A stretch of DNA of 64,000 nucleotides from Streptomyces sp. Q6 (lineage in GTDB: Bacteria; Actinomycetota; Actinomycetes; Streptomycetales; Streptomycetaceae): NCBI RefSeq assembly GCF_036967205.1, contig NZ_CP146022.1, positions 7,254,001 through 7,318,000 of the forward strand. Direction: 5' to 3'. Shown piece by piece: positions 45,782-53,059 of the stretch. The translations under genes were made by a program, and so were the position numbers. The notes below the pieces were generated by a model. That model saw only the letters and a program-made list of their open reading frames with translations. It was not told the origin of the DNA and did not search any database. Each line of letters opens with the position of its first letter. The stretch's first letter is position 1.

Positions 45782-46578
45782 GGCAGCAGCCAATCGATCG
45801 GGCGCTGCTCGGCGAGGTGCACGGCGCCGCCGGTGAGGGTCATGGAGGTGAGGGCGTACGGCGGCCCGCCCCGGGACGACCAGGCATAGCCGGACGTCGT
45901 CGAGGCGGAGGGGGTGAGCTGCACGAGGACCGGAACCCGCGCCCCGCCCTTGGTGAACTGCGCGGCCAGATCGGCGTCCCCGAGGACGTCGGTGACCTGC
46001 CGCTTCGTCTGCGCGGCGCGCCCGACCGCCTTCACGGTGCCGCGCAGCACCCCGTAGCTCTGGGCTGCGGGCACCGTCAGGTCGACGGAGGCGCCCGCCG
46101 GGACGGTCGCCGCGCTGGTGGCGGGCACGTACAGCAGGGCGAGCAGCGGATCGCGCGCGGAGGAGGTGCGTTCCAGGGTCGCGACGTCGGCACCGGTGGT
46201 CACCACGGACCCCATCCGCGCGACGAGCGCCGTGACCCGGCCCGCGTCGATGGCGCGGACGACCCGATTGCCCTGCTCCGTACGGACTTTGAGCAGGGGC
46301 GCGTCGGCCGCGACCCGCTGCCCCTCCCGTACGTACAGGCCGGTGACCTGTCCGGTGACGGGCGTCTGGAGCACGTAACTGCCCCGCCCGTAGGTGAGGA
46401 CGCCGCTCGCCTTGAGCGTCGAGGAGACCGAACCGGTCACGGCCCACACACTGGCGGCGGCCATCACGACGACGGTGACGGCGAGCGCGAGCAGCCCCTG
46501 CGGCCGCGCGAGCCGCACCGGAAGGTCGAGCGCCTCCGGCGACTGCAACTTGGACAGGGCCTGTTGGCGGAACTGCAC
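45778..46578 (-). CDS. NHLM-type secretion protein, HlyD-like membrane fusion protein
   Basis: 266 aa. One transmembrane helix near the N-terminus (GLLALAVTVVVMAAASVWAV, about 28-48) is followed by a biotinyl-lipoyl-like domain (SGVLTYGRGSYVLQTPVTGQ, EGQRVAADAPLLKV, AGRVTALVARMGSVVTTGA) without the long coiled-coil hairpin of Gram-negative HlyD. This matches the short secretion proteins of NHLM operons, which link the transporter to the outside. It is translated from a GTG with AAGGGA upstream. The peptide precursor gene lies upstream behind a strong hairpin. Confidence 0.85.
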   Translation of the reverse strand: MQFRQQALSKLQSPEALDLPVRLARPQGLLALAVTVVVMAAASVWAVTGSVSSTLKASGVLTYGRGSYVLQTPVTGQVTGLYVREGQRVAADAPLLKVRTEQGNRVVRAIDAGRVTALVARMGSVVTTGADVATLERTSSARDPLLALLYVPATSAATVPAGASVDLTVPAAQSYGVLRGTVKAVGRAAQTKRQVTDVLGDADLAAQFTKGGARVPVLVQLTPSASTTSGYAWSSRGGPPYALTSMTLTGGAVHLAEQRPIDWLLP

Positions 46579-46629
46579 GCGGTGATTCCCTTACGTTGCC
46601 GAGGTCCGGGCGGCGCGCTCCCGCGCGGC

Positions 46630-46680
46630 CGGACGCCCCGAAGGCCCCGGAACCTGGCTGGTTCCGAGGCCTGGGGTCCG
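46630..46680 (-). terminator. Strong hairpin between peptide precursor and export genes
   Basis: A long imperfect inverted repeat: CGGAC, CCCC, AGGCC and CGGAACC on one side face GGTTCCG, GGCCT, GGGG and TCCG on the other, around a TGGCT loop. It lies 41 bp after the precursor stop and 52 bp before the HlyD-like start. Partial termination here would give far more precursor mRNA than exporter mRNA, as in many bacteriocin operons. Confidence 0.7.
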
Positions 46681-46721
46681 CCGCCGGTCAGGTCGGCGGC
46701 GGGTGATCCGTCTGATGCGAC

Positions 46722-46949
46722 TCAGAGGCCGGCGGTGAGGCCGGTGGCCAGGCCCGTGACGGCGCCCGTGTTGAGGCCGGTGAGGCCCTCGACCGTGCCC
46801 GTGAGGCCCGAGACGACGCCGGAGACCGGGGCGATCGAGTCCACGGTGCCGGTCAGGTTGGCGGCGAGGCCGCCGACCAGACCGCCGGAGACGTTGTCCA
46901 GCTCGGCGTCGGAAATCTCGAGGGTCTCGACCTGGTGGGTGTTGCTCAT
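46722..46949 (-). CDS. Double-glycine leader peptide precursor, cysteine-free
   Basis: 75 aa. The leader (residues 1-23) ends in SDAELDNVSGG, a classic C39 double-glycine cleavage site. The predicted core of 52 residues starts LVGGLAANLTG and contains SGLTGTVEGLTGLNTGAVTG, ending GLATGLTAGL. It has no Cys, Lys, Arg or aromatic residue and only two acidic ones, and is dominated by Gly, Thr, Leu, Val and Ala with regular GxxxG/GxxG spacing. LTGTV occurs twice. It cannot make lanthionine or disulfide bonds, and no modification enzyme is encoded beside it, so the product may be an unmodified membrane-active or self-assembling peptide. AAGGG lies upstream of the ATG. Confidence 0.85.
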   Translation of the reverse strand: MSNTHQVETLEISDAELDNVSGGLVGGLAANLTGTVDSIAPVSGVVSGLTGTVEGLTGLNTGAVTGLATGLTAGL

Positions 46950-47169
46950 GATGAGCCGCCCTTCTCATGGGTATGTCTGGGTATTTCGAAAAACGCGTTG
47001 GCGTCGGGAATCGGCCGTAACAGCAGAACCGAATCCGGGAACCGTTCCGCGATGCGCTGGATCAAAGCACGCCGACGCGTCGCACAGCCAATCGGAACGT
47101 CCCCGGTCGGAGTGATGTGCGGACCCAATTACCGGGACGTGCAGGCCTGTTCACGGCCTGGTGGCAGCT

Positions 47170-47202
47170 CCTTCACATTCTTCACGACGGGAAATGTGAA
47201 GG
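47170..47202. promoter_or_regulatory. Perfect 10-bp inverted repeat upstream of peptide operon
   Basis: CCTTCACATT (47170-47179) and AATGTGAAGG (47193-47202) are exact inverted repeats with a 13-base spacer in a low-GC gap about 220 bp upstream of the precursor gene. It may be an operator for the peptide operon. It also follows the DUF1275 gene, but no T-rich stretch supports a terminator. Confidence 0.5.
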
Positions 47203-47239
47203 GGGTGTGCCTGCTTTCACCGAATGGGACACTCACGCA

Positions 47240-47967
47240 TCAAAGGCTCCTGCTGCGTGTATTCGGCAATGGAGTTCTGCGGCCCGACGTGACCGCTCTG
47301 CGCAATCGCTGTGCAGGTTTCTGGCACGCCAACGCGGCGGCCGCGAACACGGCAGGTGCGGTGAACCCCCACGCCGGTGCGGCCTCCCGTACGGCGACGG
47401 CGCACGCGGCGCCGCCGACCACGGCCGACAACCGCGCGGTCACCCAGAGTTGACCGCGCCCGCGCGCGGAGCCGTCGACCGTGCCCGTCACCAGAGTGGT
47501 GAGCGTCCCGGTGAAGTACGTGGTCGGCGCGGCGCCCTCCCCGGCCGCGACCATCGCCGCGGACTGCCCGCCCATCGCGAGGGCGGCGGCCACGAGGAGC
47601 ACCGTGCGCCGGCCCCCGTCGGGCCGCCCGTCGAGCAGCGCACCCGCCACGGCGACGAACGCGAGCAGCGCCGTCTGGGCCGCGAGCGCGGCCACGACCT
47701 GCCCCGGCCACCGTGCGAGGCGGCCCGCGTCCCCACCCGTCGGCACCCGAACGCGGTGACCCCGGCCCCCAGCGCGTACCCGCCGAGCGCGTACAACGGA
47801 GCCGCCACGTCGTGCCCCGCGCCGGACCCCGCCGAGATCCCGAGCAGCACGAGGTTCCCGGTCATGACCCCGGCGAACACGGTGCCCAGCGCGGTGAACG
47901 CGAGCGCGTCCACGGCACCGGACGCGCCGGCGAGCAGCAGCAGGGAGATCTGGGCGCGAGTGTTCAT
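47240..47967 (-). pseudogene. DUF1275 (YoaK-like) membrane protein, frameshifted
   Basis: Reconstructed length about 242 aa. The N-terminal part from ATG 47967 (ISLLLLAGASGAVDALAFTA, VFAGVMTGNLVLLGIS) is the signature start of the DUF1275 family. The rest is in a second frame (VVAALAAQTALLAFVAVAGA, VAAALAMGGQSAAMVAAG, TYFTGTLTTLVTGTVD) and matches the family's central GxQ and TGT motifs. About six transmembrane helices are expected. One missing base near 47746-47748 (a GGG run on the coding strand) restores the frame. The function of the family is not established. It is transcribed toward the peptide operon but ends about 290 bp before it. Confidence 0.78.
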
Positions 47968-48285
47968 GCCCAGACGGTAGGCGGACCGGGGCCGGGGCCG
48001 TGCACCTGACACGGCCCCGGCCCCGGTCATGCCGAAGGCGGGTGCCCCGGGGGTGCTCACGGTCAGGCGGCGACGCCGACCGTGAGTGTTCCCCGTGTTC
48101 CCCGTGTTCCCCGTGTTCCCCGTGTTCCCCGTGTTCCCCGTGTTCCCGGTCGGCGTGAGCGGGCCGGAGGCGGCGCCCCCGCTTGGGGGGCTAGAGGCGC
48201 GCTTGGCGCTCTTCTTGTCCTCCCTGATGTCGGAGCGGGCGAGGGCCCCGGCGGCCGTCGCCGCGGGGGCCATCAGCGGGTGCGC
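47968..48285. other. Intergenic region with tandem array, between sulfatase and DUF1275 genes
   Basis: About 320 bases on the 3' side of the sulfatase gene. It holds the 48086-48147 tandem array and otherwise no credible gene. Open frames on both strands exist only because the array has no stop codons. Confidence 0.4.
48086..48147. repeat. 9-bp tandem repeat GTGTTCCCC, nearly seven copies
   Basis: Six exact copies of GTGTTCCCC in phase from 48086 to 48139 and a seventh that breaks after eight bases. The unit length keeps any overlapping frame open, giving artificial Phe-Pro-Val or Gly-Asn-Thr peptides. The copy number is likely variable between strains. Confidence 0.9.
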
Positions 48286-49716
48286 CTAATGCGCGAACGG
48301 CAGTGAATCCCAAGGGAGGTCAGGTGGGAAGGGATCCACGCTGCGCTGACCCGTGGGGCGCTCCGGTGCCGGTGTCACCGTCACCGGCTTCTCGCCGACC
48401 CGGTCGAGCCAGGCGGCGAGCGCCTCGCGCAGGGAGTCCGCGACGCGGCGGTGGGAGGTGAGGCCCGCCAGGTTGTCCAACTCGTAGGGGTCCGCGGCCA
48501 GGTCGTACAGCTCGGTCTCGACGTACCGGCCGGCCGAGGCGTCGTGCCAGGGGTCGGCGTCCGGCGCCGCGACGACGTACTTCCAGCGGTCGGTGCGCAC
48601 GGCGCGGGCCACCTGGTCCTCGCTGATCTGGATGAACACCTCCGGCGGCCGGCCGGGGTCGGCGCCTCCCCCGGTGAGCGGCAGGAAGGACCGGCCCTGG
48701 ACGCCCGACGGCACGTCGACGCCCGCCGCCGACAGGAGCGTCGGCATCAGGTCGACCGTACTGACCGGGTGACGGACGAGACCGCCGCCGGTGAATCCCG
48801 GCCCGGTGAGGGCCAGCGGCACCCGGACCGACGCCTCGTGCCCCGACCGCTTGTACTCGCCGTTCCGTGTGCGGAAGTGCGAGCCGTGATCCGCCGTCCA
48901 GGCCAGGATCGTGTCCTCGGTGAGCGCGAGGCTGCGCAGCGCGTCGCGCAGCCGGCCCACGCCCTCGTCGACCCGCTTGATCTGGCCGAGGTAGCCCGCG
49001 AGATGCCGGTGGACACCGCCCTGGGGCGCGGACGGGCTGAGCGCGGCCAGATCCGGCGGCAGCCAACTCCCTTGCGGGACGGCCGTGTTCGGCTCAGGAG
49101 CCGGATAGTCGTCGGTCGGGTTCTGGTGGTGCGGTTCGAGGAGCGAGACGAAGAGCAGGAACGGGCGGTCGTGGTGGTCGGCCACGAACCGGATCGCCGC
49201 GTCGATCAGCGCGTCACTGCGGTACCCCGGCAGCCGCACCGGTTCACCCGCCTCGTCGTACAACACGGTGTGGTAGGCGTCCGAGGTGAACTCGAGCAGC
49301 TCGGACGCCAACCACTCCTGATAGCCGCCCCGCGCGTCCTTCGGCACCGGACCCGCTCCCGACGGCGCGCCCGCCAGGTGCCACTTGCCGATGTATCCGG
49401 TCGCGTACCCGGCCTCGGCGAAGCCGCTCGCGAGCGTCGGCAGCTCGGCGGGCAGGGCGAGCCCGTTGCGGTGCACGCCCGCCGCCGTCGGCCAGCGACC
49501 CGTCTGGAGGGCCGAACGGGCGGGTGCGCAGACCGGGTTGGGCGTGATCGCCTGCTCGACCAGGGTGCCTTCGCGGGCGATCCGGTCGAACTGCGGAGTC
49601 AGTCCGGGCGGGCCGCCCTGCACACCGGTCGTGTCCCAGCGCTGCTGGTCGGTGAGGATGACGACGACGTTCGGACGGCGCCGGGCCGGTTCGGGGCGCG
49701 GTGCGGCGGTGCTCAC
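48286..49716 (-). CDS. Sulfatase (formylglycine type I)
   Basis: 476 aa. Metal-site start [14 protein letters not shown], and the formylglycine motif [15 protein letters not shown] (C-x-P-x-R), whose Cys is converted to formylglycine. Downstream features are GKWHLAG, a [20 protein letters not shown] active-site loop and [13 protein letters not shown]. There is no signal peptide, so it acts in the cytoplasm on imported sulfate esters or phosphonate-like substrates; the exact substrate is not clear. GTG 49716 overlaps the TauD-type stop (GTGA), so both are translated together. The pair fits sulfate-ester use under sulfur limitation. Confidence 0.88.
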   Translation of the reverse strand: MSTAAPRPEPARRRPNVVVILTDQQRWDTTGVQGGPPGLTPQFDRIAREGTLVEQAITPNPVCAPARSALQTGRWPTAAGVHRNGLALPAELPTLASGFAEAGYATGYIGKWHLAGAPSGAGPVPKDARGGYQEWLASELLEFTSDAYHTVLYDEAGEPVRLPGYRSDALIDAAIRFVADHHDRPFLLFVSLLEPHHQNPTDDYPAPEPNTAVPQGSWLPPDLAALSPSAPQGGVHRHLAGYLGQIKRVDEGVGRLRDALRSLALTEDTILAWTADHGSHFRTRNGEYKRSGHEASVRVPLALTGPGFTGGGLVRHPVSTVDLMPTLLSAAGVDVPSGVQGRSFLPLTGGGADPGRPPEVFIQISEDQVARAVRTDRWKYVVAAPDADPWHDASAGRYVETELYDLAADPYELDNLAGLTSHRRVADSLREALAAWLDRVGEKPVTVTPAPERPTGQRSVDPFPPDLPWDSLPFAH

Positions 49717-50708
49717 GCGACGACGGACGTCGGGGTGCCGGTCGCCGCCGTCGAGGCGCCGGACGCGATGCCGTGCTCCGGCTCGGGCACCGAATCGGGG
49801 GACAGGAGCGTGGACGTACGACCGTCGACGCCGACCGGGACGTCGCCGTCGATGGTCACGCGGGCCAGCTTGCGCTCGTGGTCGTCGGAGTCGTCGACGC
49901 CGTAGTGCTGGGTGGCCCGGTTGTCCCAGATGGCGACGTCACCGACCTGCCACTGCCAGCGGACGGTGTTCTCCGGGCGCTCGATGTGGCGCTGGAAGAG
50001 TTCGAGCAGGTCGCGGGAGTCGCGGCCGGTGAGTCCGGAGATCTTCTGTACGAAGTTGCCGAGCAGCAGGGTCCGTTCACCGGTCTCCGGGTGGACGCGG
50101 ACGACCGGGTGCTCGGTCAGGAACTTGATCTTGGCGAAGACGTCGCGGAAGCGCTGGAGCTGCTCCGGGATCGCGTCGGGGCGCAAGGCCGCGTAGTCGT
50201 AGTCGTTGGAGTGCACGGCGCGCAGACTCGTGGCGAGCTCCTGGAGCGGGGCGGGCAGATTCTCGTACGCCGTCGCGGTGTTGGCCCACAGGGTGTTGCC
50301 GCCGTACGGGGGGATCTTGGTGGCGCGCAGGATCGAGAAGGCCGGGTAGGCGGGGACGAACGTGACATCGCTGTGCCACTGGTTGGCGCGGCCGCCGTAG
50401 TCCGAGTTGATCGGGAACGAGTAGCGGCCGTCGGCGGACGGGACGGTCGGGTGGGCGACCGGCGTGCCGAGGAGCCGGCCGAACGCCTCGTGGGAGTCGG
50501 TGTCGAGGTGGTCCTGGCCGCGGAAGAAGACGACCTTGTGGGTGAGGAGTGCCGCGCGGACGGCGGCGACGGTCTCGGGGGCGAGGTCGCCGGAGAGGCG
50601 GACGCCCTCGATGACGGCGCCGAGACGGCCGCCGAGTTTTGTGACGGTGACGGTGGGGGCGGGGGTGGTGGCCGTGGCAGTGGCAGGGGTGGCGGGTGCG
50701 GTCGTCAT
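49713..50708 (-). CDS. TauD/TfdA-family Fe(II)/2-oxoglutarate dioxygenase
   Basis: 331 aa. Iron ligands are His and Asp in NQWHSDVTF (near residue 111) and His in [11 protein letters not shown] (near 268); the 2-oxoglutarate Arg is probably in [31 protein letters not shown] at the start is typical of taurine dioxygenase and alkylsulfatase relatives. Such enzymes hydroxylate sulfonates or alkyl sulfates so that sulfite or sulfate is released. The long 5' leader (50709-51171) contains a tandem array and a leader peptide gene, suggesting attenuation. It is followed directly by a sulfatase gene. Confidence 0.88.
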   Translation of the reverse strand: MTTAPATPATATATTPAPTVTVTKLGGRLGAVIEGVRLSGDLAPETVAAVRAALLTHKVVFFRGQDHLDTDSHEAFGRLLGTPVAHPTVPSADGRYSFPINSDYGGRANQWHSDVTFVPAYPAFSILRATKIPPYGGNTLWANTATAYENLPAPLQELATSLRAVHSNDYDYAALRPDAIPEQLQRFRDVFAKIKFLTEHPVVRVHPETGERTLLLGNFVQKISGLTGRDSRDLLELFQRHIERPENTVRWQWQVGDVAIWDNRATQHYGVDDSDDHERKLARVTIDGDVPVGVDGRTSTLLSPDSVPEPEHGIASGASTAATGTPTSVVA

Positions 50709-50722
50709 GGGAACGCGGGTCC

Positions 50723-50936
50723 TTTCGGTGGGGCGCTGAGATCGGTGGGGCGCTGAAGTAGGTGAGGCGCTGAGGCCGGTGGGTGCCGAGCTGGGTCGAG
50801 TGCTGAGCTCGGTGGGGAAGTGGGCCGGGTGGGGAGCTGGGCTCGGTGGTGAGCCGGACTCGGTGGGGTGCTGAGGTCGTACGAGCGCTGGGCTCGGTGG
50901 GCTGCTGGGCTCGTTCGAGTGCGAGGGCTCGGTGGC
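50723..50936. repeat. Degenerate 17-bp tandem array in the TauD leader region
   Basis: About ten imperfect units. Read on the - strand they follow CACCGAGCTCAGCNCCC, for example two copies in phase at 50726 and 50743. The array fills most of the leader between the 33-aa leader peptide and the dioxygenase start. A 13-bp array with the same CACCG core follows the other leader peptide. Confidence 0.7.
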
Positions 50937-51069
50937 CGCGGGGCCGAGGGCCATCGCCTGCGGAGGTGACCGGTACGGAATTCGTCTCGCAGCGGAAGAA
51001 ATCAGGCCGGACGAACTGTCGGGCCGGACGAACCGGCCGCGGCACCGCGACCGTGGAGAAGTGACGTGG

Positions 51070-51171
51070 TCAGCCGCGGCAGGCCAGGGAGGCGAGGCTC
51101 CGACAGGCCGACGACGCGAGGCGTCCCAGGTCGATGTGGAGCCGCTCGGCGAGCATCGTCGTGGCGGACAT
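51070..51171 (-). CDS. Putative Cys-type leader peptide upstream of TauD/sulfatase operon
   Basis: 33 aa, ATG at 51171; an internal ATG at 51156 would give 28 aa. The central [16 protein letters not shown] matches the R-x-H-I-D-L-x-R-x-A-S-x-x-C pattern of short Streptomyces leader peptides found before sulfur-assimilation genes, and a second Cys follows in SLACRG. Cys codons in such peptides are thought to make ribosomes stall or terminate when cysteinyl-tRNA is low. About 360 bp separate it from the dioxygenase gene, mostly tandem repeats. Confidence 0.75.
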   Translation of the reverse strand: MSATTMLAERLHIDLGRLASSACRSLASLACRG

Positions 51172-51410
51172 GGCCCGACCTTGCCCCCGGCTCCGCGCAC
51201 ACGTCAACCCGGCCCGTCCGTCGGTTCGTTGGGCGCAGTGCGTCCACCAAGCGCGCCGTGACCTGCGGATACGTGACTGTGGAAGCGGAGCCGCGCGGGT
51301 CGGCGATTTCATCCCGCGGCAACATTGCGAACTCCGCCGCCCCGACCGGACTACGGTGCGAGCGACCCTCCGCGCGCTCTCCCGAGCCCAGCCGACCACC
51401 AGGACGGACG

Positions 51411-52624
51411 ATGACAGCGACCCACTCCGCCCCCCTGCCTGGCGACGGCCGGCGCGAGGCCAACGCCGCGGCTGTCCTGCGGGCCGTACTGGAGCACGGC
51501 CCCGTCGCCCGCTCCACCATCGCCCGGGTCAGCGGACTGAGCCCCGCCGCCGTGTCCCGCCAGTGCTCCGACCTCGGCCGCGCCGGACTCCTGCGGGACC
51601 TGCCCCACCTGGTCGAGACGCGCGGCGCGGGCCGCCCCCGCACACCGGTGGACCTGCACACCGGGGAGGTCGGCGGGCCGGTCGCCGGGGGTGTCCACAT
51701 CGGGGTGCCGGGGTCCACGTTCGGCCTGGTCGACCTGCGCGGAAGGGTCGTCGCCCGGCGCACCTTCCCGCACGACGGCATCGCCCGGCGGGACCTCGTG
51801 GCCCGGATCGCGGACGCGCTGCGCGACTTCATGGCGGCCGCGCCCGCCACCCGGCCCGTGCTCGGCGTGGGCGCCGTCCTCGGCGGCTGGGTCGACCCGG
51901 GCGCGGGCCGCGTCGTACGCCACGACGCCCTCGGGCTGCACGAGCGGCCGCTCGCCGACGAACTCGCCGGGGCGCTCGGCCTCCCGGTGCGGATCGACAA
52001 CCACGCCCGCGCCATCGCGCAGTCGGAGATCCTCTTCGGCCACAGTGCCGCCCGGCGCAGCCTCGTCCACCTCTTCGTCGGCAACGTCGTCGACGCGGCG
52101 ATCGGCATCGCGGGCGTCGTCCACCGAGGCCCCGCGTCGGGCGCGGGGACGTGGCCCACCTGCCCGTGCCGGGCTCCGACGTCCCGTGCGACTGCGGCCG
52201 TACGGGCTGTCTGGCGGCCACGGTCTCGGACACGTCCCTGGTGGAGTCCGCGGTACGCCAAGGTCTCGTCCCCGCACCGGAGTTCGGGCTGCTGTGGGAG
52301 GCGGCCGCGCGCGACGAGCGCGCCGAGCGGCTGCTGCGCGACCGGGCCCGTGCGGTCGGCGCGGCGGTGGCCCTGCTGCTCGACGTGTTCGACCCGGACC
52401 TGGTGGTGGTGACCGACCAGAGCAGCTTGCGGGACGAGGGCTATCTGGCCGAGATCCGCGGTGCGGCGATCGGCCACTCGCACGTCTGCGACGACCCCGA
52501 ACGCATCGTGAATCCACATTCTGGACGCGATGCGCTCCCGGTCGCCGCCGCTACCGTGCTGCTGAATCCCCTGTTCAGAAGCCCTTTTTCGAGCGTCGAC
52601 GGGACGTCAGGTGATCGCGGGTGA
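51411..52624 (+). pseudogene. ROK-family transcriptional regulator, frameshifted
   Basis: Reconstructed length about 404 aa. An N-terminal winged helix (ARSTIARVSGLSPAAVSRQ) is followed by a ROK sugar-kinase-like domain (GGVHIGVPGSTFGLVDLRG, GVGAVLGGWVDPGAG, RIDNHARAIAQSEILFG). After one frame change it continues with GDVAHLPVPG and the zinc motif CDCGRTGCLAA. One missing G in the run 52145-52148 gives SGAGDVAHL and restores the frame exactly. ROK regulators usually answer to sugars or related ligands. Here the gene sits between two organosulfur operons, divergent from the TauD side and leading the ABC operon, so it probably controls one or both. Confidence 0.82.
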
Positions 52625-52695
52625 GCAGGGGGCGGGTCCTGCATCGTGGACAAGACCGGTTGACCGTTCGAGAAAGGCGCTGTCATATTGCTCGC

Positions 52696-52779
52696 ATGAA
52701 TCCGGACCAGCGCCTCGTGTCCCGCAGGCACGTCGACCTCTGTCGACAGGCCAGCGCGGTGTGTGCCGTCCGCCCCTGA
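52696..52779 (+). CDS. Putative Cys-type leader peptide upstream of ABC/sulfatase operon
   Basis: 27 aa, from ATG 52696 to TGA 52779. VSRRHVDLCRQASAVCAVRP is a clear match to the R-R-H-I/V-D-L-x-R-x-A-S-A-x-C leader pattern of Streptomyces sulfur operons, with two Cys codons. It lies 280 bp before the solute-binding gene, and the gap contains a six-copy 13-bp tandem array starting 12 bases after the stop. The arrangement mirrors the peptide on the opposite strand at 51070-51171. Confidence 0.82.
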   Translation: MNPDQRLVSRRHVDLCRQASAVCAVRP

Positions 52780-52790
52780 AAATCGCTGAT

Positions 52791-52868
52791 CACCGGCTGG
52801 GAACACCGGCTGAGAACGCCGGTCGAGAAGACCGGCTGAGCACTCCTGCCGAGAACACCGGCCGGAGC
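52791..52868. repeat. 13-bp tandem array, six copies, in the ABC leader
   Basis: Six in-phase units at 52791, 52804, 52817, 52830, 52843 and 52856, with consensus CACCGGCTGAGAA. It begins 12 bases after the leader peptide stop. Alternative base pairing among units could give competing RNA structures, but this is not shown. Confidence 0.85.
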
Positions 52869-53059
52869 AGGCGCCGAGCCTGTGCGCCCACTCCTCCCGC
52901 ACCGCCCGTGTGCAGCTTTCGACGCTCTCAACTCCCTCTGTAGCGCCCTGTTCTGACGTTGTGTCACCGAGCGTGGTGGCCGGCCTCCGGGGCGCGCTCT
53001 CTCACCTGGGCCCTTGTCGTGCCTCCGTACGTCCGCCCCTTGCATCCAGGCAGGATTCG

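Noticed and set aside
40630-46949. Lanthipeptide biosynthesis
   Set aside because: The precursor has no Cys and no LanB, LanC, LanM or LanKC gene is present. The C39 peptidase and HlyD-like protein alone do not imply lanthionines.
48082-48306. Small proteins made of Phe-Pro-Val or Gly-Asn-Thr repeats
   Set aside because: They are translations of the 9-bp tandem array; frames stay open because the unit is a multiple of three. No ribosome-binding site or conserved flank.
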